From the NCBI RefSeq assembly GCF_003568665.1, contig NZ_QXMH01000005.1, positions 1 to 64,000 of the forward strand: a stretch of 64,000 nt of DNA. Direction: 5' to 3'. How positions within the stretch are numbered: position 1 is the first letter of the stretch; every line of letters starts with the position of its first letter. The notes under the pieces are model-generated. The model was not told the origin of the DNA. It saw only the letters and a program-made list of their open reading frames with translations, and searched no databases. This document shows positions 35,010 to 43,517 of the stretch, one piece after another. The stretch comes from Chitinophaga alhagiae. Its GTDB lineage: Bacteria > Bacteroidota > Bacteroidia > Chitinophagales > Chitinophagaceae. Position numbers and translations under genes: made by a program.

Positions 35010-35649
35010 TATGATCGCCTCCTGGAGCGGGGGGAAAGACAGCTGTTTTGCCCTCATGCAGGCCATTCAGCAAGGCCACAGCCCTGTGGCGCTGCTGAAC
35101 GTGCTCAATGAGAACGGCCGCATATCCCGCTCTCACGGCCTCCCCGAATGGCTACTGCAACAACAGGCCCGCGCCATGGACCTGCCGCTGCATACCGTTG
35201 CCAGCAGCTGGGAACATTATGAACAAAACTTCATCAACGCCCTGCAAAGCGCTGCCGCCGCCCACGCGGCGCAGGTAGTAGTGTTTGGGGATATAGACCT
35301 GCAGGCGCACCGCACCTGGGAGGAAAAAGTTTGCGCCGCGGCCGGTCTCAAAGCCCTGCTGCCGCTCTGGCAACAGGAGCGGAAGGCGCTGGTGTACCGC
35401 ATGCTGCAGGAAGGCATCCGGTGCATGATCGTTTCCTGCAACAGCCACCTTGGCGAAAGTTTCCTGGGAAGAATGATGGACGATGCGCTGATAGCCGAAC
35501 TGGAAGAGAAAGGAGTGGACGTATGCGGCGAAAACGGCGAGTTCCACACCATGGTAACAGATTGCCCGCTATTTGCGGAGCCTGTTAGCGTACCGGCATT
35601 TACAAAAATAAAGCACGAAAATTACTGGTTTTTGCAGATGGGGGCGTAA
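35002..35649 (+). CDS. Diphthine--ammonia ligase-like PP-loop ATPase (Dph6 family)
   Basis: 215 aa. The PP-loop SGGKDS at the N-terminus (MIASWSGGKDSCFALMQA), the family's FGDIDLQAHRTWEEKVC and the terminal GENGEFHTMVTDCPLF match the Dph6/MJ0570 group. Bacteria lack diphthamide, so the amidation substrate here is unknown. It starts inside the end of lepA (8-nt overlap); ATG 35011 is an alternative start. The last codons (NYWFLQM...) are the source of the 66-bp array downstream. Confidence 0.88.
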
Positions 35650-35815
35650 CCTGTCTTATCCTTCCTCTTCCAGCACCCGCTCCGGAATTACTGGTTCCTG
35701 CAAATGGAAGTATAACCTGTCTTATCCTTCCTCTTCCAACACCCGCTCCGGAATTACTGGTTCCTGCAAATGGAAGTATAACCTGCTTATCCCTCCTCTT
35801 CCAGCACCCGCTCCG
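35618..35815. repeat. 66-bp tandem array carrying both convergent gene ends
   Basis: Three copies with exact 66-bp offset (starting about 35618, 35684 and 35750). Each plus-strand copy contains NYWFLQM + two codons + TAA, i.e. the end of the PP-loop ATPase gene. Each minus-strand copy contains ERVLEEEG-stop, i.e. the end of the SulP gene. The first copy is the true ATPase tail and the last is the true SulP tail. Two extra junctions lie between them, with mostly silent or conservative differences and a 1-bp deletion in the third. Confidence 0.92.
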
Positions 35816-37457
35816 CCAGCACCAGGGCGGCCGGCAGGTCTGGCACTATATACCGCTTGCCGATGCGGAACAGCAGGCGGCTTTTCTTCAAAGTATCGTA
35901 CACCTGCGGCTGTAGCCCGGACACCACCAGCCGGATGTTGTCCCGGTAACAGGTGCGCACCAGGTCTTTGATGGTTTGCAGGCCGGTAGCATCTATGATC
36001 GGTACTTTCTGCATTTTGACGATCAGCACTTTCGGTTTCTTCTCCACCAGCCTGATAGAATCTTTGAACTTGTAGGCGGCGCCGAAAAAAAGCGGGCCGT
36101 TCAGCTCGAATATTTCCACGCCGGCGGGCACGCTGGCGTGGGTGGCGGCGCCATTGTCCTGCCGGCCTTTCAGCAGCAGGCTCACATCGCTGATCTGTAT
36201 CATGCTGCGCATGAAGAGAAAGGTGGCCAGCACCATGCCCACTTCAATGGCAATGATGAGGTCAAAGGCTACGGTGAGCAGAAAGGTGGTGAGCAGTACC
36301 GCCGCATCGCCCCGGGGGCCGCGGGCAATATGAATGAAGGTATCCATCTCGCTCATGTTGTAGGCCACTATGACCAGTATGCCGGCCAGGCAGCTCATGG
36401 GAATGAGGGTGGCCCATTGGCCCGCTACCAGCATGATCACCAGCAGCGTAAGGGCGTGTACGATCCCGGCAACGGGGGTGCGCCCGCCGCTCTTGATATT
36501 GGTGGCGGTGCGGGCAATGGCGCCCGTGGCGGGGATGCCGCCAAACAGCGCGGAGGTGACGTTGGCCGCGCCCTGGGCGATCAGTTCCTTGTTGCTTTTA
36601 TGGTTGCCGCCCGTCATCCCGTCTGCCACTACCGCGGATAGCAGGGACTCTATGCCGCCCAGCAACGCAATGGCCACGGCGGGCTGAATGGTGTTCCTGA
36701 TGGTTTGCCAGTCTATATGCGGAAAGGAAGGGGCGGGGAAGGTGGAAGGGATGTTGCCGAAGCGGCTGCCAATGGTCTCCACCCGCAGGTCCAGCAAATG
36801 TACCGCCAGCGTGGTCACCACTATGGCCACCAGGGAACCGGGCACCGCCCGCGTAATGCGGGGGAAGAACAGCATAATGAGTATGGTGCCCGCGGCCAGC
36901 GCGGTGGCGGGCAGGCTGATGGTGTGAAAGCTGCCGGCGTACGCTTCCCATTTGCCGAAAAAGTCTGCCGGTACCTGCGCTACCTGCAGCCCGAAAAAGT
37001 CTTTGAGCTGCGAGGAAAAGATAATAACGGCAATGCCCGTGGTGAACCCCACCACCAGCGGATGGGGAATATACTTGATCACGCTGCCCAGCTTTGCCAC
37101 GCCCATGGCTATCAGCAAAATGCCGGCAATAAACGTGGCAATGATCAGCCCGCTCACGCCGCTTTCCTGCACAATGCCATATACTATTACAATGAAAGCG
37201 CCGGTAGGCCCGCCTATCTGCACGCGGCTGCCGCCGAAGGCGGAAATAATAAAACCGCCGATGATAGCGGTGTACAGCCCCTTTTCGGGAGATACGCCGG
37301 AGGCAATGGCAAACGCAATGGCCAGCGGCAGGGCCACTACGCCTACAATGAGCCCGGCCAGCAGGTCCCTCAGGAACTGCGCCTGCGTGTAGCCCTTGTA
37401 CGGCTCCAGCAGGTGGCCGGAAAGCTGCAGGGCCTTATAATTTTTCAGTTTCTTCAT
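35787..37457 (-). CDS. SulP-family anion transporter with STAS domain
   Basis: 556 aa from ATG 37457 (TTT/ATG-rich region gives a second start at 37469). Ten or more helices. SulP signatures: QAQFLRDLLAGLIVGVVALP, LYTAIIGGFIISAFGGSRVQ and the QGAANVTSALFGGIPATGAI block. The STAS domain spans about 435-550 (VEIFELNGPLFFGAAYKFKD, then VPIIDATGLQTIKDLV). It moves sulfate, bicarbonate or another anion across the inner membrane; substrate is not readable. It overlaps the end of the DUF983 gene by 23 nt, so is translated from the same mRNA. Confidence 0.93.
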   Translation of the reverse strand: MKKLKNYKALQLSGHLLEPYKGYTQAQFLRDLLAGLIVGVVALPLAIAFAIASGVSPEKGLYTAIIGGFIISAFGGSRVQIGGPTGAFIVIVYGIVQESGVSGLIIATFIAGILLIAMGVAKLGSVIKYIPHPLVVGFTTGIAVIIFSSQLKDFFGLQVAQVPADFFGKWEAYAGSFHTISLPATALAAGTILIMLFFPRITRAVPGSLVAIVVTTLAVHLLDLRVETIGSRFGNIPSTFPAPSFPHIDWQTIRNTIQPAVAIALLGGIESLLSAVVADGMTGGNHKSNKELIAQGAANVTSALFGGIPATGAIARTATNIKSGGRTPVAGIVHALTLLVIMLVAGQWATLIPMSCLAGILVIVAYNMSEMDTFIHIARGPRGDAAVLLTTFLLTVAFDLIIAIEVGMVLATFLFMRSMIQISDVSLLLKGRQDNGAATHASVPAGVEIFELNGPLFFGAAYKFKDSIRLVEKKPKVLIVKMQKVPIIDATGLQTIKDLVRTCYRDNIRLVVSGLQPQVYDTLKKSRLLFRIGKRYIVPDLPAALVLAERVLEEEG

Positions 37458-37857
37458 CGTAGTAAACAAAGAAGCTCAGGTAGAGGGTGCGGGATAAACG
37501 GATGAGCACCGGCATGGCCACTGTCAGGAAGAACGTATTGATCCCGAGCCAGTAAAAAATGCTGTTGTCTTTCCAGCTTAAACCGATGAACAGCCAGTAC
37601 CAGGCCAGGTTAAAAACGGAAATGGCCACGCAGAGCACGTAACTGACGTAGCCGGTGCCGTACCAGAAACCGGGCTCCAGTTCAGTAGGCTGGCCGCAGC
37701 AGGGGCATTTTTTGTGCATGTCGAACACCTTGCCCAGCCGGTAAGGGTTTTTGTTGCTGAACAGCTCTCCCTTGCGGCAGCGGGGGCATTTGTTCAGCAG
37801 CAGGCTGGCCAGGAAGCTGCTTTTTCTTTGCTTGCAAGCTGGTTTTGTATTGCTCAT
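37435..37857 (-). CDS. DUF983 membrane protein with two CxxC zinc-ribbon pairs
   Basis: 140 aa from ATG 37857, which overlaps the methyltransferase stop (ATGA). N-terminal zinc-ribbon: NKCPRCRKGELF and KKCPCCGQPTELEPGFWYGT. Two transmembrane helices follow (about 75-95 and 105-125). DUF983 proteins sit beside respiratory or transport genes, role unknown. Second gene of a three-gene unit: methyltransferase, DUF983, SulP. Confidence 0.9.
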   Translation of the reverse strand: MSNTKPACKQRKSSFLASLLLNKCPRCRKGELFSNKNPYRLGKVFDMHKKCPCCGQPTELEPGFWYGTGYVSYVLCVAISVFNLAWYWLFIGLSWKDNSIFYWLGINTFFLTVAMPVLIRLSRTLYLSFFVYYDEETEKL

Positions 37858-38450
37858 CTTTTGATCCACATTTTTAGCATCAGGTCATCGGATATTTGTA
37901 CGGTCTGGTAGCTGGGCGGCACTTCTTCTTCAAAGCTGTGAAAGGTGACGAGGCGCGTGCCGGAGGGCCTGCTGTCCAGCATCTTGTACAGGTACCGGGT
38001 GTAGTAGGTGTACAGGCTGACGGAGTATTCGATCTGGTGATCTATGCGGTCGTCATCGTCCAGGTTCTCGAAGAAGGCATTATAAAAATAGAAGCTGTCA
38101 AAATCGTCAAAGCTCAGCTCGGTGAAGTTGGCATGAATGAAGTGGGCGTTGTTTTTCTGAACGGCCAGCTTGGCGGCCTGGGCGTAGTGGTACAGCTCCG
38201 GCCGTTGCTCCACGCCGTAAAAAACGGCCTCGGGGCAGTAGTGGGCGCCTACCAGGCAAAATTTGCCCACGCCGCTGCCAATGTCAAGCACCCGTTTGCC
38301 GGGAGCGTCTGCCAGGAAACGCGCTGCCTGCCGGGCTATGCTGATGGGCGTCCAGTGCCGCCTGGACAATTGCTGCACCCTTTCCGGGTAGAGCCAGTCA
38401 AATGCGGTGTTGTTCGTGAATAAGGCCGGCTTCAGGGAAGAAAGGTCCAT
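37854..38450 (-). CDS. Class I SAM-dependent methyltransferase
   Basis: 198 aa from ATG 38450; the frame goes further upstream only from a GTG and into the promoter area. SAM-binding motif I is KRVLDIGSGVGKFCLVGAHY, with acidic FYGVEQRPELY for motif II and FDSFYFYNAFFENLDDDD later. Acceptor unknown. It starts the unit with DUF983 and SulP. Divergent from the Crp/Fnr gene, whose operator-like inverted repeat at 38550 lies in the shared upstream region. Confidence 0.88.
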   Translation of the reverse strand: MDLSSLKPALFTNNTAFDWLYPERVQQLSRRHWTPISIARQAARFLADAPGKRVLDIGSGVGKFCLVGAHYCPEAVFYGVEQRPELYHYAQAAKLAVQKNNAHFIHANFTELSFDDFDSFYFYNAFFENLDDDDRIDHQIEYSVSLYTYYTRYLYKMLDSRPSGTRLVTFHSFEEEVPPSYQTVQISDDLMLKMWIKR

Positions 38451-38549
38451 AAATGAATACGCGGTGAAATTGTTGATTGTTTCGCGGTACAAAAGTACCT
38501 TTGGGAACAGCGTAAAAAACTGCACTATTGCAGGTTAAAAACTGCAAAA

Positions 38550-38564
38550 TGTCAATTTTTGACA
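38550..38564. promoter_or_regulatory. Operator-like inverted repeat upstream of Crp/Fnr gene
   Basis: TGTCA, 5 nt, TGACA: a perfect 15-bp palindrome 17 nt before the regulator ATG and about 100 nt before the methyltransferase. Crp/Fnr proteins bind such two-fold sites with TGTGA/TTGAC-type half sites. Autoregulation or control of both divergent units is inferred. Confidence 0.4.
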
Positions 38565-38580
38565 GTCACATTGTTACGAT

Positions 38581-39291
38581 ATGAGTTTATCCGGCCTGTT
38601 CCCGATTGACAAGTGGAACTTTACATCACAGTCTGTTCTGAACAACCTTCCGCCAGAAGAGTATGAGGAGCTTTGTGCGCATATGTACGAGCAGGAGTAC
38701 GGGAAGGGGGAAGTATTGTTCCGCGAAGGCACGCTGCCGGGCGGCATCCTCTTCATCAGGCAGGGGAAAGTGAAAAAATACAAGATGGGGCGGGACGGGA
38801 AGGAGCAGATCATTTACGTGGCCAACTCGGGAGAGCTGATCGGCTACCATGCCGTGCTGGCCGGGGAACGCTACCCGGATTCCGCGGCCACGCTGGAAAA
38901 AAGCGTGATCTCCTTTATTTCGAAAGAAGACTTTTTACATGTGCTGGAAAGATCGGCGGTGCTGCCCCAGCGGCTGCTCAAAACCCTCAGCCATGAATTT
39001 ACAGTGCTGACCAACAGCATTTCCGTGTTTGCCACCCGGTCTGTAAAGGAGCGGCTGGCCATTGCGCTGATAGTGCTCCGGGAAAAGTTCAAGGAAGAAG
39101 GCGCCGCGGCAGGGGAGGTGGTGGTGAACGTTTCCCGTCACGACCTGGCCAACATGGTGGGCACGGGCAACGAGAACGTGGTGCGTTTCCTGAAAGAGTT
39201 CAAAACGGAAGGCATCCTGGCCACAAAGGGGAGGAAGATCATTATCCTTGATATTAAGAAGCTGGTGGAACTATCTGGGTACGGGCTTTGA
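38581..39291 (+). CDS. Crp/Fnr-family transcriptional regulator
   Basis: 236 aa. Cyclic-nucleotide-binding-like beta-roll (about 25-130) with GKGEVLFREGTLPGGILFIR and ELIGYHAVLAGE, then the long dimer helix. The winged helix-turn-helix is VSRHDLANMVGTGNENVVRF (about 188-207). No Fnr-type Cys cluster, so it senses something other than oxygen by an Fe-S cluster; ligand unknown. The gene ends 21 nt into the convergent minus-strand gene. Confidence 0.93.
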   Translation: MSLSGLFPIDKWNFTSQSVLNNLPPEEYEELCAHMYEQEYGKGEVLFREGTLPGGILFIRQGKVKKYKMGRDGKEQIIYVANSGELIGYHAVLAGERYPDSAATLEKSVISFISKEDFLHVLERSAVLPQRLLKTLSHEFTVLTNSISVFATRSVKERLAIALIVLREKFKEEGAAAGEVVVNVSRHDLANMVGTGNENVVRFLKEFKTEGILATKGRKIIILDIKKLVELSGYGL

Positions 39292-39834
39292 CGGGGTGGG
39301 AGCTGCCGTAATGCTGCGGGGAATGGCGCCGTAAAATATCGATTCCATCGTTTTAAATACTATGCTGCCTTCCCGCCAGTTGGGCAGTTTTTTATGGGGG
39401 TAGTTCCAGAAGTAGTTCCTGTTCAGGGCCGCCGACCCCCGTTTGTTCGTTTCACATTCGTCGCTTATCACAAACAGTCCCATGTAAAGAGGGGCTGAGC
39501 TAACTGGCTGGCCGTTCTCCAGAGAAGGCTGCCATGTGTTTTCCTGCCTGGCCATAAAACGCCGTACTTCATTTTCCAGGTGGTGAGATGTACACTCATG
39601 GAAAAACAGGCTGTCTGCACGGCCGTCTTTATTCACCACAAAAGAAAATAACAGCCTGAGCGTATCGCAGGTTTGACCCATGGTTTCCGTCAGCTGTGGC
39701 GGCACTCTGAAGTGATTGTTGGCAAATTTTTCAAATTGCCTGTCCTTGCCGACGAACACGGGTTGCTGCCGTTCCTGGGCCGTGGCCGCGGTGAACAGCA
39801 GGAGGGAGGAAAGAAGGATAAAATAATGTTTCAT
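39271..39834 (-). CDS. Secreted protein with TonB C-terminal-like domain
   Basis: 187 aa from ATG 39834; this start gives a clear signal peptide (HYFILLSSLLLFTAATAQ). The mature part resembles a TonB C-terminal fold (FRVPPQLTETMGQTCDTLRL, then LFSFVVNKDGRADSLFFHEC) with a Pro-rich end. It lacks a transmembrane anchor and proline spacer. Its 3' end overlaps the 3' end of the Crp/Fnr gene by 21 nt (tail to tail). Function unknown. Confidence 0.7.
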   Translation of the reverse strand: MKHYFILLSSLLLFTAATAQERQQPVFVGKDRQFEKFANNHFRVPPQLTETMGQTCDTLRLLFSFVVNKDGRADSLFFHECTSHHLENEVRRFMARQENTWQPSLENGQPVSSAPLYMGLFVISDECETNKRGSAALNRNYFWNYPHKKLPNWREGSIVFKTMESIFYGAIPRSITAAPTPSKPVPR

Positions 39835-39854
39835 AGCGGTAAAGGATGAATGAA

Positions 39855-39882
39855 AAAAGGCTGCCAACCGGCAGCCTTTTAA
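39855..39882 (-). terminator. Terminator of the DUF6580 gene
   Basis: 11-bp perfect stem (39855-39865 with 39870-39880), 4-nt loop, A/T runs on both sides. Lies just upstream of the secreted-protein ATG, separating the two minus-strand genes. Confidence 0.85.
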
Positions 39883-39901
39883 TTTAACGATTTTATTTGG
39901 A

Positions 39902-40495
39902 TCAGGCCAGCTGCCGTTCAGCGGCATGTTGTTTCACGAACACCGGTTTCAGCACGGCATAGGCGCCGAACAGCAGGGCGGTGTAAAACACGTTGCCCAT
40001 AATGGTGTTCAGGAAAAAGCTGCCGAACAGTTCGTTCTTGTAGAACGGAACAGCCGCCCAGTAGCAGGCCAGCAGGCCGCTGAAAGTGTGGGGGTACATG
40101 TCCCGGAACAGGAAGGTGCCCAGGTTGGACATCAGGTAAAATACCAGGCCGGAAGCAATGGAAGCCAGGAAAATGTTGCCGGCTTTCGGTTTCCGGATGC
40201 GGGTGCCCATGAAGGTGATCAGCACAAAGCCGCCGTATACGAAAAGCATTTCGCCGCCGTAGAAACCCGGGATGTCCGTAAACAACTGGAAGAACACATC
40301 GCTCAGTATCAGCGCCGCCAGCGGCACAATGTACGCGTATTTCTTATCCTTCAGCACCACGCCTGCAAACAGGGCGCCCGCGCCAATGGCCGTAAAATTG
40401 TAGATGGCCATCTGGTTGGTGAGGAGGCGGCACAAGGTGGTCAGGAAGATGAGCGCTGCAATGAGCGTAATGTTCGATAATGTTTCTTTCTTCAT
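39902..40495 (-). CDS. DUF6580 family putative transport protein
   Basis: 197 aa from ATG 40495. Five to six helices; pattern FTAIGAGALFAGVVLKDKKY, PLAALILSDVFFQLF and a late WAAVPFYKNELFGSFFLNTI matches the DUF6580 group, which resembles the substrate-binding S components of ECF vitamin transporters. Substrate unknown. Own terminator. Just downstream of manA on the same strand. Confidence 0.82.
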   Translation of the reverse strand: MKKETLSNITLIAALIFLTTLCRLLTNQMAIYNFTAIGAGALFAGVVLKDKKYAYIVPLAALILSDVFFQLFTDIPGFYGGEMLFVYGGFVLITFMGTRIRKPKAGNIFLASIASGLVFYLMSNLGTFLFRDMYPHTFSGLLACYWAAVPFYKNELFGSFFLNTIMGNVFYTALLFGAYAVLKPVFVKQHAAERQLA

Positions 40496-40531
40496 AACAG
40501 ATGCTGCATTTAACAGTACAAATATAATCAA

Positions 40532-41740
40532 TTAAGGGATAGACGCTTTAAAGATTACCAGCTCTGCGCCGGCGGTGATGCTGTAGCTTTCGCCGCAAGC
40601 TACAAATATGGAGATGCCGCGGCGCAGGGCCAGGCCGTTCACCATGCCTTCTCCGCTCTGCACTATCCACGTTTCAGGCGCGGTGGCGGTATGCTCGTAC
40701 ACCTGGCCGGGCTGCAGCAGAATGGTGCTGATCACAAAGTCAGGGGCGGGCGTGGGGTAAAGGTGCTCCTGCCCGTTGTGAACGGGCTCGCCTTTCAGGA
40801 TGTGGGGACGCACGGCCTCAAAACGGGTGTGCTTCAGCAACTCCGGCACGTCTACATGCTTGGGCGTGAGGCCGCCACGCAATACGTTGTCTGAATTGGC
40901 CATCAGCTCCGCGTTCTGGCCTTCCAGGTAGGCGTGGGGGATGCCCGCGTCCTGGAAAATGGCTTCTCCGGGGGCCGCGTATACGATGTTGAAAAAGTAA
41001 ATAGAGAAAATACCCCTGTCCAGCCGCTCCAGCCCGGCCGGGTCATTGTCTATGGCGCGGGCGGCCCAGAAGGCGGGCTCCCTTTTTTCCAGCCGGCCTG
41101 CCCGGTAGTCTGGCAATATCCTGTCTGCCAGCGGGCGCAGCGTGGCATTTACCTGCTCCTGCGGCATTTCCATCACGGTCTTGTATAATCCGAAGTAGCC
41201 TTCTTTTTCGTAGATGCCTGCCAGTGAGCGCAGCTCCGGCACCTGCTGCAGTACGGCCGTGAGCTGTTCTTCCGGCAAAAAACCGTGCAGCAGCCAGAAC
41301 TCGCTGAGCGCTACCATGATCTCGGGCTTGTGGTTGGCATCTTTATAATTGCGGTAGGGGGCGTTCAGGGGAATGCCGGCCTCGTTCTCCCGGGCAAAAC
41401 CTTTCTCTGCTTCGGCCTTGGTGGGGTGTACCTGTATGGACAACATGTCTTTAACATCCAGTATCTTGAACAGGTAGGGCAGCTCCCCGAACCGCGCGGC
41501 GGCCGCGGGCCCCAGTATCTCCGCGGGGGCGGCGGCAATATAATCATTCAGCAAAACCGGCGCCTGCGGCGTTTCCAGCTCGGAGGGAGCGCTCTGGTGG
41601 GCGCCCATCCAGTATTCCGCGGCCGGCTGGTCTGTTACCGGCTGCCCCAGCATTTCCGGGATGTAGGAATATCCTCCCCAGGCATAATGTTGTACCTTTC
41701 CTTTGAGATAAAATACCTTTGAGCGTTGCATCTTTTCCAT
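40532..41740 (-). CDS. manA: Class I mannose-6-phosphate isomerase
   Basis: 402 aa. Type I PMI cupin: YAWGGYSYIPEMLG, AEYWMGAHQSAPSELE, IQVHPTKAEAEKGF (zinc ligands Gln and His), ANHKPEIMVALSEFWLLHGF (Glu and His) and IPHAYLEGQNAELMANSDNV near the C-terminal catalytic loop. Interconverts mannose-6-P and fructose-6-P, feeding GDP-mannose synthesis. Divergent from yraN with 28 nt between starts. Confidence 0.95.
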   Translation of the reverse strand: MEKMQRSKVFYLKGKVQHYAWGGYSYIPEMLGQPVTDQPAAEYWMGAHQSAPSELETPQAPVLLNDYIAAAPAEILGPAAAARFGELPYLFKILDVKDMLSIQVHPTKAEAEKGFARENEAGIPLNAPYRNYKDANHKPEIMVALSEFWLLHGFLPEEQLTAVLQQVPELRSLAGIYEKEGYFGLYKTVMEMPQEQVNATLRPLADRILPDYRAGRLEKREPAFWAARAIDNDPAGLERLDRGIFSIYFFNIVYAAPGEAIFQDAGIPHAYLEGQNAELMANSDNVLRGGLTPKHVDVPELLKHTRFEAVRPHILKGEPVHNGQEHLYPTPAPDFVISTILLQPGQVYEHTATAPETWIVQSGEGMVNGLALRRGISIFVACGESYSITAGAELVIFKASIP

Positions 41741-41768
41741 TGTTAAGCCGTAAAAATAGACAAATCAG

Positions 41769-42122
41769 ATGGCATCTCATCACGACCTGGGCAAAAAGGG
41801 CGAGCAAATGGCCGCCGCCTACCTGCAGCGGAAACAGTACGAATTATTGCACACCAACTGGACTTCCGGTAAAAAGGAAATAGACATCATTGCCCGCCAG
41901 GGCAACACCATCGTGTTCGTGGAAGTGAAGACCCGCAGCACCCAGTTCTTCGGCATGCCGGAAGAAGCGGTCAATGCCCGGAAGCAGGAACTGCTGCTGC
42001 GCGCGGCAGACCAGTACCTGCTCCGCCATGCCCTCCGCCCGGAACATATCCGGTTCGATATCATTTCCATTACCCTGGCCCCTGGCATAGAAGAGGTTAC
42101 ACATTTTGAAGATGCTTTCTGA
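41769..42122 (+). CDS. YraN/UPF0102 family endonuclease-fold protein
   Basis: 117 aa, normal length. HHDLGKKGEQMAAAYLQRKQ, WTSGKKEIDIIARQGNTIVF and VEVKTRSTQFFG give the restriction-endonuclease-like catalytic D-ExK core. Bacterial members are often beside rnhB or sigX genes and are thought to act on Holliday junction-like DNA; here no such partner is near. Cytosolic. Confidence 0.93.
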   Translation: MASHHDLGKKGEQMAAAYLQRKQYELLHTNWTSGKKEIDIIARQGNTIVFVEVKTRSTQFFGMPEEAVNARKQELLLRAADQYLLRHALRPEHIRFDIISITLAPGIEEVTHFEDAF

Positions 42123-42252
42123 CTGGTTAACATCGAGTTAACAAATTTGAGGATATCAGATTTGAATACTTTTGTATATTTGAGGTGTCCAATCTTTTGA
42201 TCATTTCCTGTAAGAACCAAAAAGCGAATAGTCCCTGTAAAAGGTGGTTCTT

Positions 42253-42534
42253 ATGTATATCTGGAGTTTTATATTGTTTTTGAATCCGGTTACTGTTGCC
42301 ATGCAACAATTGCCTTCCCAGGAAGGGGAGGTCTGTATAAGGATTCCGGCAATGGAGCAGGAAAAGAGCGTAGTGCAATGTACCATTTACAATAGCGGGT
42401 TTGAACCGGTGAGAATGATCCCCCTGCAAGGCGGCCACAGCAAAGGCATTTATACCCTGCAGGTGAGAACGCTGCCGCCAGGCGCATATGTGTTGCAGGT
42501 AGGAGCGCGGCGGCTTGATATTCATCTGGAATAA
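42253..42534 (+). CDS. Small exported protein with T9SS-like C-terminus
   Basis: 93 aa from ATG 42253. Hydrophobic N-terminus (MYIWSFILFLNPVTVAM) looks like a signal peptide. The remaining 75 residues end in GIYTLQVRTLPPGAYVLQVG, resembling the last two strands of type IX secretion sorting domains (LPxGxYxLxV). Such domains are normally attached to large cargo, so a free-standing one may be a minimal cargo, a relic or a regulator. It is followed by a terminator. Confidence 0.6.
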   Translation: MYIWSFILFLNPVTVAMQQLPSQEGEVCIRIPAMEQEKSVVQCTIYNSGFEPVRMIPLQGGHSKGIYTLQVRTLPPGAYVLQVGARRLDIHLE

Positions 42535-42570
42535 CGTCATTTTAATAGAGTCATCCCCCCAAACATAGAT

Positions 42571-42600
42571 CCTCCCGTACTAACGGGAGGACTTTGTATT
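42571..42600 (+). terminator. Rho-independent terminator
   Basis: 8-bp perfect stem (42571-42578 with 42583-42590), 4-nt loop and T-rich tail. Confidence 0.8.
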
Positions 42601-42684
42601 TTAGGAACCTGGTACCGCCAGCCACAAATGGCGGTGAGCGTCATTTGTCCGGCAAAACCGGGCGCTGCCAATATGCAGCCGCCA

Positions 42685-43494
42685 TCAATACCCGTCTACC
42701 AGCACTTCGTACATCTTCACCTTCAGCTCTTCGAGCGATACGTTCTGCACCAGCTGCCCGTCTTTGGCGTAAGACACACTGCCCCGTTCTTCCGAAACGA
42801 TGATGGCCAGGTTGTCGCTATGTTCCGTAATGCCTACGGCGGAGCGGTGGCGCATGCCGATGCGGGTGGGCAGGTTGGGGTTCTCGGATACGGGCAGTAT
42901 CACCTTGGCGGCCAGTATCTTGTTGCTGACAATGATCAGCGCCCCGTCGTGCAGCGGGCTGCTTTTCTCAAAAATGCTTTCTATGAGCTTGGCGCTCACA
43001 TTGCCGTCTATGGCAATGCTGGACGCGGTGTCGAACTTCACCCGGTACGTGGTGGCGATCACGATGAGCGCGCCGGTCTGGGAAGCAGACATGTGGCTGA
43101 CGGCAATGATCAGCTCGTTGATAATGTTCTCTTCCTCCTTGTAGCTTTTGAACCGGTCCGGCAAAAAGAGCTTGGTGAAAAAGCTGTCTTTGCTGAGGGG
43201 CGTTTTTTTGCCCAGCACCAGCAGGAACTTCCTGATCTCAGGCTGAAAAATGATGATGATGGCAATGAGGCCTACATTAATAAAATTTTCCAGGATATTG
43301 GTGAGGATGGGCATTTGCAGGGAACGTACGGCAAAGTACGCCGCGTAGACCATCAGCAGCCCGATAAAGATATTGAAAGCAAGGCTGCCCTTCAGCAGCC
43401 GGTATAACTGGATCACCAGGAAAATTACGATCAACAGGTCAATTACGTTCAGCCAGCGAAACTCAAATCCGTAAAATTGATATACATCCTTCAT
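42685..43494 (-). CDS. cdaA: Diadenylate cyclase CdaA
   Basis: 269 aa from ATG 43494. Three N-terminal transmembrane helices (about 15-33, 36-57, 68-84). The DisA_N cyclase domain has DGA at 183-185 (SSPLHDGALIIV) and RHR at 215-217 (RIGMRHRSAVGI), the two catalytic signatures. Makes c-di-AMP from two ATP. 23 nt after folP, likely one operon. No CdaR gene is seen, as usual outside Firmicutes. Confidence 0.95.
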   Translation of the reverse strand: MKDVYQFYGFEFRWLNVIDLLIVIFLVIQLYRLLKGSLAFNIFIGLLMVYAAYFAVRSLQMPILTNILENFINVGLIAIIIIFQPEIRKFLLVLGKKTPLSKDSFFTKLFLPDRFKSYKEEENIINELIIAVSHMSASQTGALIVIATTYRVKFDTASSIAIDGNVSAKLIESIFEKSSPLHDGALIIVSNKILAAKVILPVSENPNLPTRIGMRHRSAVGITEHSDNLAIIVSEERGSVSYAKDGQLVQNVSLEELKVKMYEVLVDGY

Positions 43495-43517
43495 ATGGTA
43501 AAAATAGAAATAATTGC

